Source: Deinococcus alpinitundrae
GTDB taxonomy: Bacteria > Deinococcota > Deinococci > Deinococcales > Deinococcaceae
Length of the DNA stretch: 56,347 bases
Assembly (NCBI RefSeq): GCF_009982895.1
Contig: NZ_WXZL01000024.1
Span: 1 to 56,347 of the forward strand
Reading direction: 5' to 3'
The notes beneath the pieces were generated by a model, which did no database searches, was not told where the DNA came from, and was given only the letters and a program-made list of their open reading frames with translations. How positions within the stretch are numbered: the stretch's first letter is position 1; every line of letters begins with the position of its first letter. The translations under genes and the position numbers were made by a program. Of the stretch, positions 24,880 through 33,413 are shown piece by piece.

Positions 24880-25090
24880 AGTCAACGGTCCCGCTCTCAA
24901 AGAGTATGATTAAGAATAAGTTGAATAGCCATATCAATTAAGATTAGTTTCAGAATTCTACTCAGTATGGATTAAGAACAAGTCCTGCTATTCATGCTGA
25001 GCTGTTGCAGCATTCTATAAATAAATTCTAATGGAGGGTACATTAATTTATTTGGAGTGAATAAAATTGCTAAGCTTGACCATAGATAAT
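24880..25090. other. AT-rich intergenic region with three related 14-mers
   Basis: This gap is much richer in A and T than its surroundings. Three copies of a 14-mer occur in the same orientation: GATTAAGAATAAGT (24908-24921), CAATTAAGATTAGT (24935-24948) and GATTAAGAACAAGT (24970-24983). They could be binding sites for a regulator of the flanking minus-strand genes, or iteron-like. No gene is visible. Confidence 0.35.
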
Positions 25091-25093
25091 CAT

Positions 25094-25342
25094 TTAAGAA
25101 GCAGTAAATAACTGACGATAAGAGATCGCACTATCCCGTTTGCTCCAGAAACTATGGCCACCTGCTCTGGGGACAAAAGCCAAATCTAACAATAGGTGCT
25201 TTTCACCAGCGAGCTTCTTCGCTTCCTGCCATTCAAGTCGAGGTGACAGGGGAGTTGCCCTGCCACCTCTCTGAACTGCCATGGTCAACGCGTCACACAT
25301 ACAAGAGGTGCGGCCTATTTTCTCCAGCCACACCTGGAGCAT
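25094..25342 (-). CDS. Hypothetical protein of 82 aa, uncertain
   Basis: This frame (MLQVWLEKIGRTSCMC...) is open without a good ribosome binding site and continues upstream of the ATG to a stop near 25390. The composition is plausible for a protein fragment (LEWQEAKKLAGEKHLLLDL), but I recognise no family. It may be the relic of a transposase or a chance ORF. Confidence 0.25.
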   Translation of the reverse strand: MLQVWLEKIGRTSCMCDALTMAVQRGGRATPLSPRLEWQEAKKLAGEKHLLLDLAFVPRAGGHSFWSKRDSAISYRQLFTAS

Positions 25343-25385
25343 TGTGGTCTGATCAATGCACGCATAACCGTGGACGACGCGTCAC

Positions 25386-26078
25386 TCAGTGATTGATGGT
25401 CGGCTGCACGCTCAAGTTGACGATTTTCGTCTCGCCGTCACGGACCACCATGGCGTACTTCGCTTTGGCTACCGCTTGCGTGATGGCTTGCTGCTGCGTC
25501 GCCGTCGGCGTGCCGCTCAGCTTGATCGTCGACTGCACCTTCCCGCCCGAGAGTGGATCACTGGCGTAGAACGTCACGCTGCTCGCGTCACGTAAGCCGG
25601 GGAGTCGTGCGCCCGTTCCATCCTGGGTGTTTCCCCCATCAGTTCGGCCGTCTTGACCTCCGAACTGACCACCGTGGCCGCCACGTCCGTGGCCGTTACG
25701 GCCACCAAGCCCTCCATGGTCAGTGAATGTATTGGTCTGAGCGTCCTTCAGGGTGAGGATGCGCGTGCCATGGTCGCTGGTGAGAGCGACATACGTGGCA
25801 CCTTTCGGAGGATTCGCGAAGGGATTAATGGGCGTTGTCGTGGTACCACGAGGCTGCGGCTGCACCGTAGTGCTCGACAAGCGCGTACCGCCACTGAGTG
25901 GATCCCCAGCGTAGAACGTCACGGTCAGTGGCGATCGTGCATGGGTTTGGGTTTGGGTCTGGTTGTTTGAGGGTGCACCAGCCTTGGTGGTTTTGGTGGT
26001 CGCTGAAGCGGCAAGGGCACCAGTGGTCAGCAAGGCGGCGGCGATCAAGGCGGTGAGGGTTTTGGTGTTCAATGTCAT
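25386..26078 (-). CDS. Exported protein with duplicated VTFYAxDPLSGG motif
   Basis: This 230-residue protein starts at ATG 26078 (AGGAG 7 nt upstream). It has a Sec signal peptide (TLTALIAAALLTTGALAASA), a Thr/Gln-rich stretch, and two related domains. Each begins with the motif VTFYAxDPLSGG and covers about 60 residues, with a Gly/His/Arg-rich linker between (GGRNGHGRGGHGGQFGG). The domains end in segments such as YVALTSDHGTRIL and YAMVVRDGETKIV. I recognise no family. The His-rich linker could bind metal. It is encoded 200 bp upstream of the stop of a histidine kinase gene, on the same strand. Confidence 0.65.
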   Translation of the reverse strand: MTLNTKTLTALIAAALLTTGALAASATTKTTKAGAPSNNQTQTQTHARSPLTVTFYAGDPLSGGTRLSSTTVQPQPRGTTTTPINPFANPPKGATYVALTSDHGTRILTLKDAQTNTFTDHGGLGGRNGHGRGGHGGQFGGQDGRTDGGNTQDGTGARLPGLRDASSVTFYASDPLSGGKVQSTIKLSGTPTATQQQAITQAVAKAKYAMVVRDGETKIVNLSVQPTINH

Positions 26079-26088
26079 GGGAGACTCC

Positions 26089-26124
26089 TTTGTCGTGTGA
26101 TGGCTTTGCTCACCACACGACAAA
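26089..26124 (-). promoter_or_regulatory. 11-bp inverted repeat in the leader of the exported-protein gene
   Basis: TTTGTCGTGTG (26089-26099) and CACACGACAAA (26114-26124) are perfect inverse copies 14 nt apart, immediately upstream of the Shine-Dalgarno sequence. It could be an operator or an RNA hairpin that limits translation. Nothing else is seen in the gap up to 26278. Confidence 0.5.
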
Positions 26125-26278
26125 GTGTGCTCTGGACCTGTTCAATCGCGAGGTAGAAGATGTTCAGAACTTGCGTAGGCCACTGGGTATGAACTTGAGG
26201 CACAACCCAGCTCTGTCAAACGGCTGCATCTTGCATTGCACCCGTCCTGATAGAGCAAACGTGTGTCTGCTCTGACCG

Positions 26279-27703
26279 CTAGGTTGATTGGAGGACATTT
26301 TGGTGATTTCCAGGACCCAGGCCAGGATGATTCTCTGGCTCACTGCCGGGCATGGTGAAGGTCACTGTGGTGCCCTGGCCGAGCGTGCTGGAGATGCGAA
26401 TCTGGCCACCGTGGGCCTCGACGATGGACTTGCAGATACTCAAGCCCAGACCACTCCCACCTGTACTTCGCGACTTATCTGCTCGGTACAGCCGTTCGAA
26501 GACGTGCGGAAGATCTTCAGAAGAGATTCCAATGCCAGTATCTTGCACCCTGACACACAGGAAATTTCCTTCCCAGGCGGCACCGACCTTTACGTCAGCG
26601 CCTGTAGGGGTGTGTGCCAGAGCATTACTCAGCAGGTTCTGAAGCACCTGTGTGATTCGTACTTGATCCACAACAAGGGTCAGCTCCTCCTGGGGTAATT
26701 CGGTATAAAGCGTGACACCCTGCTGTTCAGCGACTTCCTGAAAATTGCTCATGGCAGCAGTCATCAACTCGGCCACGTTGGTTGGTCTTGGGTGGATCTG
26801 AAGTTCGCCCGCATCGGCCAGAGAGAGGAAACGCAAGTCATTTACGAGTTGGGTGACATGACCTGTTTCATGGTGTAATCGCTGTAGCCGCTGCAGCGTA
26901 GGCTTGAAGGTTCCATCAAGGATGCCTTCCAGGGTTCCAGAAATGACCGACAGAGGGGTGTTGAGATCATGGGCGATGTTGGCGGTCAGTTGCCGGCGGG
27001 CTTGCTGATTGCGCACGATCTCCTGGTGCATCTCGTCAAAGGCCTCCAACACATCTCCAAATTCATCCTTGCGGTTCGTTCTTAAGGAATTGGAGGCTTC
27101 TCCACGCTGCAAGGCCCGAATCCCAATCTGCAGCTCCCTCAATGGCTTAAGGAGCGTGCGTGACAGCAGCAGCCCAATCAGCACGGCCAGCCCAGTGGCT
27201 CCCAACATCGCCCACCCAATTGCCCTGTACGTGTTGGCCAGGAATGCTTCACTCCGCCCATCTGGACGTGCTTGCATTCCAGACGGGACCAGGTAACCCA
27301 CCAACGTCCCGTTAAAGGTAAGAGGTGTTTCTGGCTGGCCGACCACTTGGCGGCCCCGTGGGACGTTCGGGGTGGAGAACACGGCACGATGCTGTGCGTT
27401 CAGCACCAGCCAGGGACTGCGTAGTCCGCGATCCTTTCCATTCGGTGCGGTCCGAGAAGACCCGTCGACTCCCCTACCCTTGGCGGAGGAGGGCTGGAAG
27501 CCATTCAGGGTTCCATTGCTCTGCACATATGTTTGAACCTGGCCCGCCAGGTCCTCACGGGCCTGCTCACCCAGGAGGGCATTAAACTGCGACCGGGTGG
27601 AGGCCGCAGAAATAAACCCCACCGTTCCCAGCGTCACAGCACTCACGAGAACGCAGGCGAGCACAAACCGCCAGGCGAGGGTGCGCCAGAAGGGGCGCTT
27701 CAT
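26279..27703 (-). CDS. Membrane sensor histidine kinase
   Basis: This 474-residue kinase has two transmembrane helices (about 11-33 and 162-181) around a periplasmic loop of about 130 residues. A HAMP domain follows (about 182-235), then a HisKA domain with His245 in NIAHDLNTPLS and an HATPase domain (N box NLLSNALAHTP, G1 DTGIGIS, G2 GGSGLGLSI). It is encoded with the response regulator by a 4-nt overlap (27700-27703). The stimulus is unknown. The downstream exported protein is a candidate target. Confidence 0.92.
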   Translation of the reverse strand: MKRPFWRTLAWRFVLACVLVSAVTLGTVGFISAASTRSQFNALLGEQAREDLAGQVQTYVQSNGTLNGFQPSSAKGRGVDGSSRTAPNGKDRGLRSPWLVLNAQHRAVFSTPNVPRGRQVVGQPETPLTFNGTLVGYLVPSGMQARPDGRSEAFLANTYRAIGWAMLGATGLAVLIGLLLSRTLLKPLRELQIGIRALQRGEASNSLRTNRKDEFGDVLEAFDEMHQEIVRNQQARRQLTANIAHDLNTPLSVISGTLEGILDGTFKPTLQRLQRLHHETGHVTQLVNDLRFLSLADAGELQIHPRPTNVAELMTAAMSNFQEVAEQQGVTLYTELPQEELTLVVDQVRITQVLQNLLSNALAHTPTGADVKVGAAWEGNFLCVRVQDTGIGISSEDLPHVFERLYRADKSRSTGGSGLGLSICKSIVEAHGGQIRISSTLGQGTTVTFTMPGSEPENHPGLGPGNHQNVLQST

Positions 27704-28383
27704 GGCATCAGGTCCGGATTCAGGCGGTATCCCACTCCAAACACCGTCTCGATCAGTCGCGGCTTCCCAGGCTCGGCTTCGATTTTGGCACGAAGGTTCC
27801 GCACATGCACGTCGATGGTCCGTTCCGAACCCAGGGCCTCCTCCTGAAGATGCTCAAGCAACACGAGTCGGGAAAAGACCCGGCCGGGCGCACGGAGGAA
27901 CGCCGTCATCAGGTCGAACTCTGAGCGGGTCAGGTCCATCCGCTGTCCCCGCACACTGAAGAGCCGGGAGGTAGTGTCAAGTTCCAGTTCTCCAGCTCTC
28001 AGCGCGGAAACCGGAGCAGCCTCGGTCCCTCGCCGCAGATGGGCACGGACACGGGCAAGCAACTCGGCCATCGAGAAGGGCTTAGTCATGTAATCATCCG
28101 CACCCAATTCCAGGCCCAGCACTTTGTCAAGTTCCGTATCTTTCGCGGTCAGGAAGATCACGGGCACCCGTTCGGTCGTCCGGAAGCGGCGCAGGAATTC
28201 CAGGCCATTCATGCCAGGCATCATCATGTCCAACAGCACGAGATCGGGGCGATGGTGACGTGCTTCCAGAAGCCCTTCCTGACCGTTGGACGCCACCCGG
28301 ACCTGGTAGCTGTGTTCTTCAAGGTACTCGCGCACCATGTCACGCACACCTTGGTTATCCTCCACGATCAGGATGCTTTTCAT
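27700..28383 (-). CDS. OmpR/PhoB-family response regulator
   Basis: This protein has a receiver domain (about 1-118) with the acidic pair Glu8-Asp9, phosphoacceptor Asp52 (LLDMMMPG) and Lys101 (KPF), then a winged-helix DNA-binding domain (about 130-225, ERTIDVHVRNLRAKIE). I use ATG 28383 (MKSILIVEDN), which begins right at the first receiver strand and gives 226 residues. ATG 28446 in the same frame would add 21 unconserved residues. Its kinase is encoded directly downstream. Confidence 0.92.
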   Translation of the reverse strand: MKSILIVEDNQGVRDMVREYLEEHSYQVRVASNGQEGLLEARHHRPDLVLLDMMMPGMNGLEFLRRFRTTERVPVIFLTAKDTELDKVLGLELGADDYMTKPFSMAELLARVRAHLRRGTEAAPVSALRAGELELDTTSRLFSVRGQRMDLTRSEFDLMTAFLRAPGRVFSRLVLLEHLQEEALGSERTIDVHVRNLRAKIEAEPGKPRLIETVFGVGYRLNPDLMP

Positions 28384-28691
28384 GCGTTGCTTCTGAAGGG
28401 AGGCAGGCAGGGGAGGGTGGCGGTGATCATACGGAAACTTTGTCATACAAGTGCTTCTCTTCGCTAGGATGCCAGGCTCAAGAACGGAGGGCAGTACCTA
28501 CTGATGGCGGTCAAAGTAAAGTATCAGGAGATAAGGTCACGTGACCTTGCCTCAGTCTCGCGGATTCCGATGCAGCTTTCGTGCGGCGTGATAGACCGAA
28601 GGATGAGCGATCTCTACGCTGTGCTGGACCGACTTCTTCCCGTCGAACTCCATCTGCGGCTCCTCAACGCTCACCTGGGCACCACGGCACG

Positions 28692-28886
28692 AGTGGATTC
28701 CAGGACGTGCGCAGCTTCGCGGTGGGGTTCACCTGGGAACAGGCAGCACTCCTCGCTGCGGTGACCCTGCCGTGGAGCAATGGGCCAACCGAGGGTGTCG
28801 TCAACAAGATCAAGCTTGTCAAGCGTCAAATGTACGGCCGAGAATCGTTTGAACTCCTTCGTCGGCGCGTCCTGCTCGCCGTCTGA
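28692..28886 (+). pseudogene. C-terminal fragment of an ISL3-family transposase
   Basis: The frame reads SGFQDVRSFAVGF..., then AALLAAVTLPWSNGPTEGVV, KIKLVKRQMYGRESFELLRR and a stop at 28884. This is the conserved C-terminal end of ISL3/IS204-type transposases, with the catalytic Glu in the GPTEG motif. All upstream domains are lacking. Bases 28447-28691 before it show no recognisable gene. Confidence 0.7.
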
Positions 28887-28942
28887 GTGCGGCATCGGGA
28901 TTACACAAGAGCCGCAAAACTGAGGTATCCCCCGCCTGGTGC

Positions 28943-30259
28943 TCACACACTCGGGTGTACGCGCCCCCTGCGACTGAGACCAAAGCCCGTCAGTGCGAGG
29001 ATCGCGAGCGTCAGCAGCGCCCATGGCCCGACTGCGCCAAGCTCGTCGGCAAGCGTGCCCAGCGGGTTGCTCCAGCCCACCCGGTCACCGAGCCAGCCCA
29101 GCGACGCCAGCGCGGCGAGCGAGCCCCCAATCACCCGCACGGCGGGATAGAGCCTCGTTTGCGCCAGCAGGATCAGCCACGGCATGGTCACGGCGATTAC
29201 CAGCAGCTGCATCGTCTCGATGCCCAGGTTGAAGCCCAGCAGGCTGAGCGCCGTCTGCCAGGCATTCAAATTCAACTCCGCCAGAGTGTATGAGAAGGCC
29301 AGCCCGTGAATCAGGCCGAACCCAGCGGCGACGAACATTTCCCGCCCCGGAAAGATCGGCCGCAGAGCATGGATGGCCGACACGAAGATCGACACGGCGA
29401 TCAGCGCCTCGATGGGAGCGTCCGGCACGTTTACGATTCGTAAAGTGCCCAGCAGCAGCGTCAGCGAGTGTCCCACCGTGAAAGCGGTGGTGATCTTGAC
29501 GATGTTCAGCAGCGATCTCCGAGTGCCGCCGAACGTCCCCCAGTGGCGAGAGGCGACCACGAGCGGAGCGGGGAGCAGCAGCGTCAGCAGGAACAGCAGG
29601 TGGTCGGTGCCCTCGGCAATGTGGCGCAGACCCAAGCTAAAAATACCGACGAAGCCCCGCCAGGCGCTGCCCTGCTCCACGTTCACCGGCAGCAGCGGCA
29701 CCAGTCCGGTGCGCGGGTCGGCCCGGATGACGCCGACGTCCACGCTCTCATTGCCGCTCTCGTTGTTCAGCCCGCGCTCCCAGTCGCGCCGCACCGACAC
29801 GAGGATCGAGTGGGTCTTCACCTCACGCACGATGGCGTCGTACCTGAGGGTGAAGTCACGCACGCTCGCCCCGGCGGGTGGGGTGAGCCGGGCCGCCACG
29901 ACGAATTCCTGATACGGGCCGGTTGCCGTCTGATGCGCCTCCGAGAGCGTCGGTTCCCTGATCTGAACAGTCCAGGCCGCCCCGTTCGACCCGGTAAGCG
30001 CGAGGTGCCCTGCAAGATACGCCCGAACGGCTGTTCCGTACTGCTCCAGCACCTGCTTGTTGTTCACAAGCTTCCAGTCGGTAGCGAGCTGAAGTTCGTT
30101 CAGTGGCACAGCCAACTCTGCCGAGACGTACTCGGTATGCAGATCGAGCTGCACGGTGGTCGTCGGCATCGGATGGGCGAGGCTGCGCCCAGGCAGGAAG
30201 AGAACAAGGGCGAGCAACCAGGACAGCGGAAGGAACGGACTGGGCTTTCGACGCATCAT
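28943..30259 (-). CDS. HupE/UreJ-family membrane protein with large extracytoplasmic domain
   Basis: This 438-residue protein has a signal peptide (LLALVLFLPGRSLAHP), an extracytoplasmic beta-rich domain (about 30-210), and a C-terminal membrane half with about seven helices. The His-rich motifs GLRHIAEGTDHLLFLL, TVGHSLTLLLG, SAIHALRP and GLIHGLAF match the HupE/UreJ_2 family, some members of which transport nickel or cobalt. It is the last of six exported or membrane genes on this strand. Metal uptake is inferred from family and His motifs only. Confidence 0.82.
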   Translation of the reverse strand: MMRRKPSPFLPLSWLLALVLFLPGRSLAHPMPTTTVQLDLHTEYVSAELAVPLNELQLATDWKLVNNKQVLEQYGTAVRAYLAGHLALTGSNGAAWTVQIREPTLSEAHQTATGPYQEFVVAARLTPPAGASVRDFTLRYDAIVREVKTHSILVSVRRDWERGLNNESGNESVDVGVIRADPRTGLVPLLPVNVEQGSAWRGFVGIFSLGLRHIAEGTDHLLFLLTLLLPAPLVVASRHWGTFGGTRRSLLNIVKITTAFTVGHSLTLLLGTLRIVNVPDAPIEALIAVSIFVSAIHALRPIFPGREMFVAAGFGLIHGLAFSYTLAELNLNAWQTALSLLGFNLGIETMQLLVIAVTMPWLILLAQTRLYPAVRVIGGSLAALASLGWLGDRVGWSNPLGTLADELGAVGPWALLTLAILALTGFGLSRRGRVHPSV

Positions 30260-30314
30260 GCAATCCCCTCTGCTGAGCCCAAGCGCACGAAATGAATGTG
30301 CTTCTTTGGACGAC

Positions 30315-30854
30315 TCACGAGCGGCTGGCCGTGTATTTCACCGTCAGCTGCTGGCCGTCATTGCTGTGCTGCTGCCCAGTGACCTGATACTGCCAGCCGC
30401 CAGCGGGTTGCAGGAAGATATTGGCAATCCACTGGCTTTTGACCGGCTGGTAGCGGTTTTGGTAGCTGAATGTCTGTCCGCCCGCCACATCTGGCCGCCT
30501 AGCGGTGGCGTAAATCTTGATGGTGTCGCCGCCGATCTTCAGGATCGCCAGCGGCGGCACCGTCACGGTGTCAAGTATCCACGGCACGGCCACACCGCCC
30601 AATATGAGGGTGGACTGACTCAGTACCTTTGCGGCGTACGCCCGCGCCTCGGCCCCACTGGCCTTGCCGTCGCCGTTGGTGTCCAGCGTTTTGAGCATTG
30701 TGCCCGCCACCTGGCTGCCTGGTGTCAGGTCCAGTTCCAACAGCACCTTCCCCGGCGTCAGGGTGAGGTACGCGCCCTGCACTACCTCGTCGACCGGGTG
30801 CGCCCCGGCCCAGCCGGAGAGCAGGGCCAGCACCACCCAGACAGGCCGCTTCAT
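30315..30854 (-). CDS. Exported EF-hand protein
   Basis: This 179-residue protein starts at ATG 30854, 10 nt after the stop of the upstream DUF3500 gene. It has a signal peptide (VVLALLSGWAGAHP) and one canonical EF-hand loop, DTNGDGKASGAE (58-69), with Asp, Asn and Asp ligands and a bidentate Glu in position 12. The rest is beta-rich. The N-terminus of the mature protein (HPVDEVVQGAYLTL) resembles that of the HupE protein's ectodomain (HPMPTTTVQLDLHTEY), a possible shared fold. Calcium binding is likely, the role unknown. Confidence 0.65.
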   Translation of the reverse strand: MKRPVWVVLALLSGWAGAHPVDEVVQGAYLTLTPGKVLLELDLTPGSQVAGTMLKTLDTNGDGKASGAEARAYAAKVLSQSTLILGGVAVPWILDTVTVPPLAILKIGGDTIKIYATARRPDVAGGQTFSYQNRYQPVKSQWIANIFLQPAGGWQYQVTGQQHSNDGQQLTVKYTASRS

Positions 30855-30864
30855 GCCTGGAACT

Positions 30865-31920
30865 TCACTTGGTCCAGGCCGCGCCGTAGTCGTCGGTCGG
30901 ATCGCGGTACATGTTGTGCAGGTGATTGCTGGGGTCACCGCCGATCGACTGCGGCGAGAACTCGATCAGCACGGTGGGGCCGGTCACGCGGTAGTAGGCG
31001 GTGCCGTCAGCGGTGGTCGGGCCGTACCAGGCGAAATAGGTCTTGTCGATGTTCTGCGTGATGGGTGTCATCTTGGCGGCCAGATCGTTGTCGTTCAAAA
31101 TGCCCAGCCGGTCTTTGATGAGGGCCAGGAACTTCTCCTTCTGCGCGGCGGTCATGGCGCTGGCCGGGAGCCCCTCGGCCTGGAGGGTCTTGCCGTCCTT
31201 GCCCGGCCCCAGAATGAGGTCGATGCGCGTGGTGCTGAGCACGGCCTTGGCCTTCTGGGCAGCACTCAGGCTGCTCAGCATGGCATACGAATCCTTGACT
31301 TCCTGCGGCACCTTCTGCACGATCACCACGGTCTTGCCGTTCTCAGTGGCCTTGATCGGCTGCCCCCCGGTCAGGCTGGGGGCAAGCGTGATGTTGCTGC
31401 CCACTACCGTGGCATTCAGCGCCAGGTGGTGCCCGCCGAACTGGAGCATCCAGGGCGAAGTGCCCGACGGCGTGCCCAGGAACGCCACATAATATTCGTC
31501 GCTGCCGAACACCAGATTACCTGGGCCGCCGGAGGCTTTCAGCACGTCATCGGCGTTCATCTGTTGTTTGACCATGCTCAGGCCGTCGGAACTCAGCACC
31601 ATGCCCAGCAGGCCCATCAACGAGGTGCGCTGGGCCGCACTCATATCACCCCAGCGCAGCCCAGCGCGCTGGAAGATACCGGTAGGGAAATTCGACCATT
31701 TGGCCCGCTGCGCGGCGTCGGTGTAGGCAAAGCTTGCTGTCTTCTTCTGCGCGGCAGTCAAGGTGCCGAGAAAAGCGTTGGCAGCAGCCACGACCTTGGT
31801 GGTCTGGGCGTCCGCCACAGTGGCGGTGGTGGACGCGGTGGCTGGCGTGGTGCCAAGCGAGAGGGTCAATCCCAGGGTCAGGGCAGTCAAAGCGCTCAGA
31901 ACAACGTTCTTATGAATCAT
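30865..31920 (-). CDS. Exported DUF3500 protein, copy 2
   Basis: This 351-residue protein starts at ATG 31920 (GGAG 6 nt upstream). It has a signal peptide (about 1-30) and the DUF3500 domain, with conserved segments WSNFP, PWMLQFGGHHLALNATVV, LTGGQP, KDRLGIL and the C-terminal DPSNHLHNMYRDPT. The His-rich motifs FGGHH and NHLHNMYRD suggest metal or a catalytic site, but the function is not established. It is a tandem paralogue of the next gene upstream. Confidence 0.75.
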   Translation of the reverse strand: MIHKNVVLSALTALTLGLTLSLGTTPATASTTATVADAQTTKVVAAANAFLGTLTAAQKKTASFAYTDAAQRAKWSNFPTGIFQRAGLRWGDMSAAQRTSLMGLLGMVLSSDGLSMVKQQMNADDVLKASGGPGNLVFGSDEYYVAFLGTPSGTSPWMLQFGGHHLALNATVVGSNITLAPSLTGGQPIKATENGKTVVIVQKVPQEVKDSYAMLSSLSAAQKAKAVLSTTRIDLILGPGKDGKTLQAEGLPASAMTAAQKEKFLALIKDRLGILNDNDLAAKMTPITQNIDKTYFAWYGPTTADGTAYYRVTGPTVLIEFSPQSIGGDPSNHLHNMYRDPTDDYGAAWTK

Positions 31921-31957
31921 TTGGTTCTCCAGGGTCGTCAAGTTCTGCGATCAGCTC

Positions 31958-33163
31958 TTACTTGAGTTTCGTCCAGGCCGCGCCGTATTCATTGGTGGGG
32001 TCGCGGTACATGTTGTGCAGGTGGTTGCTGGGGTCGCCGTCGTTGGCCTGCGGGGCGAACTCGATGATCACCGTCGGGCCGGTCACTCGGTGATAGGCGG
32101 CCCCCGCCGAGGTGGTGGGGCCGAACCAGGCGAAGTAGGTCTTATCAAGATGCTGCGTGATGCCCGTCATCTTGGCGGCCAGGTCGTCGGCATTCAGGAT
32201 GCCGAGGCGGTCTCTGATCAACGCCAGGAACTGGGTCTTCTGCGCCGCCGTCATTGCGCTGCCGGGCAACCCCTCGGGTTGCAGGACCTGTCCGTCGTGG
32301 CCCGGCCCCAGCACAAGGTCGGCGCGCGTGGTGCTGACCACCGCCCTGGCCTTCTGCGCGGCGCTCAGGGTCTGGAGCAGCGCGTAGGCCGCCTGCGCCT
32401 CGACGGGCACGTTCGGTACGAGGGTGTAGGTCTTGTCGTTGAAGGTGACCTTGATCGGCTCACCACCCGTGAGGCTGGGCGAGAGGGTGATGTCCTTGCC
32501 GACCACGGTCGCGTTGATGGCCAGGTGGTGGCCACCGAACTGGAGCATCCACGGCGAAGAGGCTGAAGGCGTGCCGACGAAGGAGACGAAATAGTAGTCG
32601 CTCCCGAAGCTGATGGCGGGGCGGCTTCCAGAGGGCAGACCACCTGCGGGTGGCTGACCGCTGGAAGCCGGTTTCGTCGCCGCAGTGGCGATCCCGGCCG
32701 CCGGGGCATCGCTGCCCTGCGCGCCTGTGGAGGCTGGACCCGCGCCCTGGTCGGTGGCGCGGACGAGGTCGTCAGCGAGCATCTGCCCCTTGACCATCTC
32801 CACACCCGACGGGCTCAGTACGCTGCCGAGCAGGGTCATCAGGGCCGCGCGCTGCGCCGGGTTCATCTCGCCCCAGCGTACCCCCTTGCGATTGGCCCCA
32901 GGTCCGCCCAGTGGAAAGTTCGACCAGTTGACGCGCTGGGTCTGATCCGTGAACGCGAACACCGCGGCCTTCTTCTGCGCGGCGCTCAGGGTGGAGAGGA
33001 AGGCATTGGCGGCGGCCACCACCCTGCTGGTCTGGGCGTCGGCAGCGGGTGTGCTGGTGGTCATGGACGTGCCTGCCCCTCCTGCCGAAGCCACCGACAG
33101 GGAATACAGTGACGCGCCGCAGAGGGTCGCCAGAATCAAACCGGCAAGCATCTTCTTGTTCAT
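31958..33163 (-). CDS. Exported DUF3500 protein, copy 1
   Basis: This 401-residue paralogue of the downstream gene has a signal peptide (MLAGLILATLCGASLYSLSV) and the same DUF3500 signatures: WSNFPLGG, PWMLQFGGHHLAINATVVGK, LTGGEP, RDRLGILNADDLAAKM and DPSNHLHNMYRDPTNEY. It differs by an insertion of about 45 residues (about 140-185), a Gly/Ala/Ser/Pro-rich linker beginning after ATDQGAGPAS. The stop is 37 bp from the next start. The two copies are highly similar, so tandem duplication followed by divergence is likely. Confidence 0.75.
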   Translation of the reverse strand: MNKKMLAGLILATLCGASLYSLSVASAGGAGTSMTTSTPAADAQTSRVVAAANAFLSTLSAAQKKAAVFAFTDQTQRVNWSNFPLGGPGANRKGVRWGEMNPAQRAALMTLLGSVLSPSGVEMVKGQMLADDLVRATDQGAGPASTGAQGSDAPAAGIATAATKPASSGQPPAGGLPSGSRPAISFGSDYYFVSFVGTPSASSPWMLQFGGHHLAINATVVGKDITLSPSLTGGEPIKVTFNDKTYTLVPNVPVEAQAAYALLQTLSAAQKARAVVSTTRADLVLGPGHDGQVLQPEGLPGSAMTAAQKTQFLALIRDRLGILNADDLAAKMTGITQHLDKTYFAWFGPTTSAGAAYHRVTGPTVIIEFAPQANDGDPSNHLHNMYRDPTNEYGAAWTKLK

Positions 33164-33413
33164 CGTGAACCTACCTTTCGTGTTCTGCTCGGAGGCAGCA
33201 CCCCCGTCTTCCTGAGAAAAGGCGATGGATGGGAGTGGTGTTCAAACGGCTCGTATCGTGGTTGGGCTCGGGTGTGCAGCTGCCATTGCGGCATCTTTTT
33301 CGTTCGGCTGTGACCTCTGTGCAGCTCCTGTGCAGGAGTACGTCGGCGCTAAGCTGAACAGCAGCGCTTTCTCTCCCAGGTTGCGCGAAGGTGGGCGCGT
33401 CCATGCGACACGT
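33164..33413. other. Gap between the DUF3500 and Sel1 genes
   Basis: This 250-bp stretch separates the first DUF3500 gene from the Sel1 lipoprotein gene, both on the minus strand. It probably contains the DUF3500 promoter, but I cannot place boxes with confidence. No gene, repeat or clear terminator is seen. Confidence 0.4.

Noticed and set aside
24908..24983. Plasmid replication origin with iterons
   Set aside because: Only three imperfect repeats with uneven spacing, and no replication protein gene is nearby.
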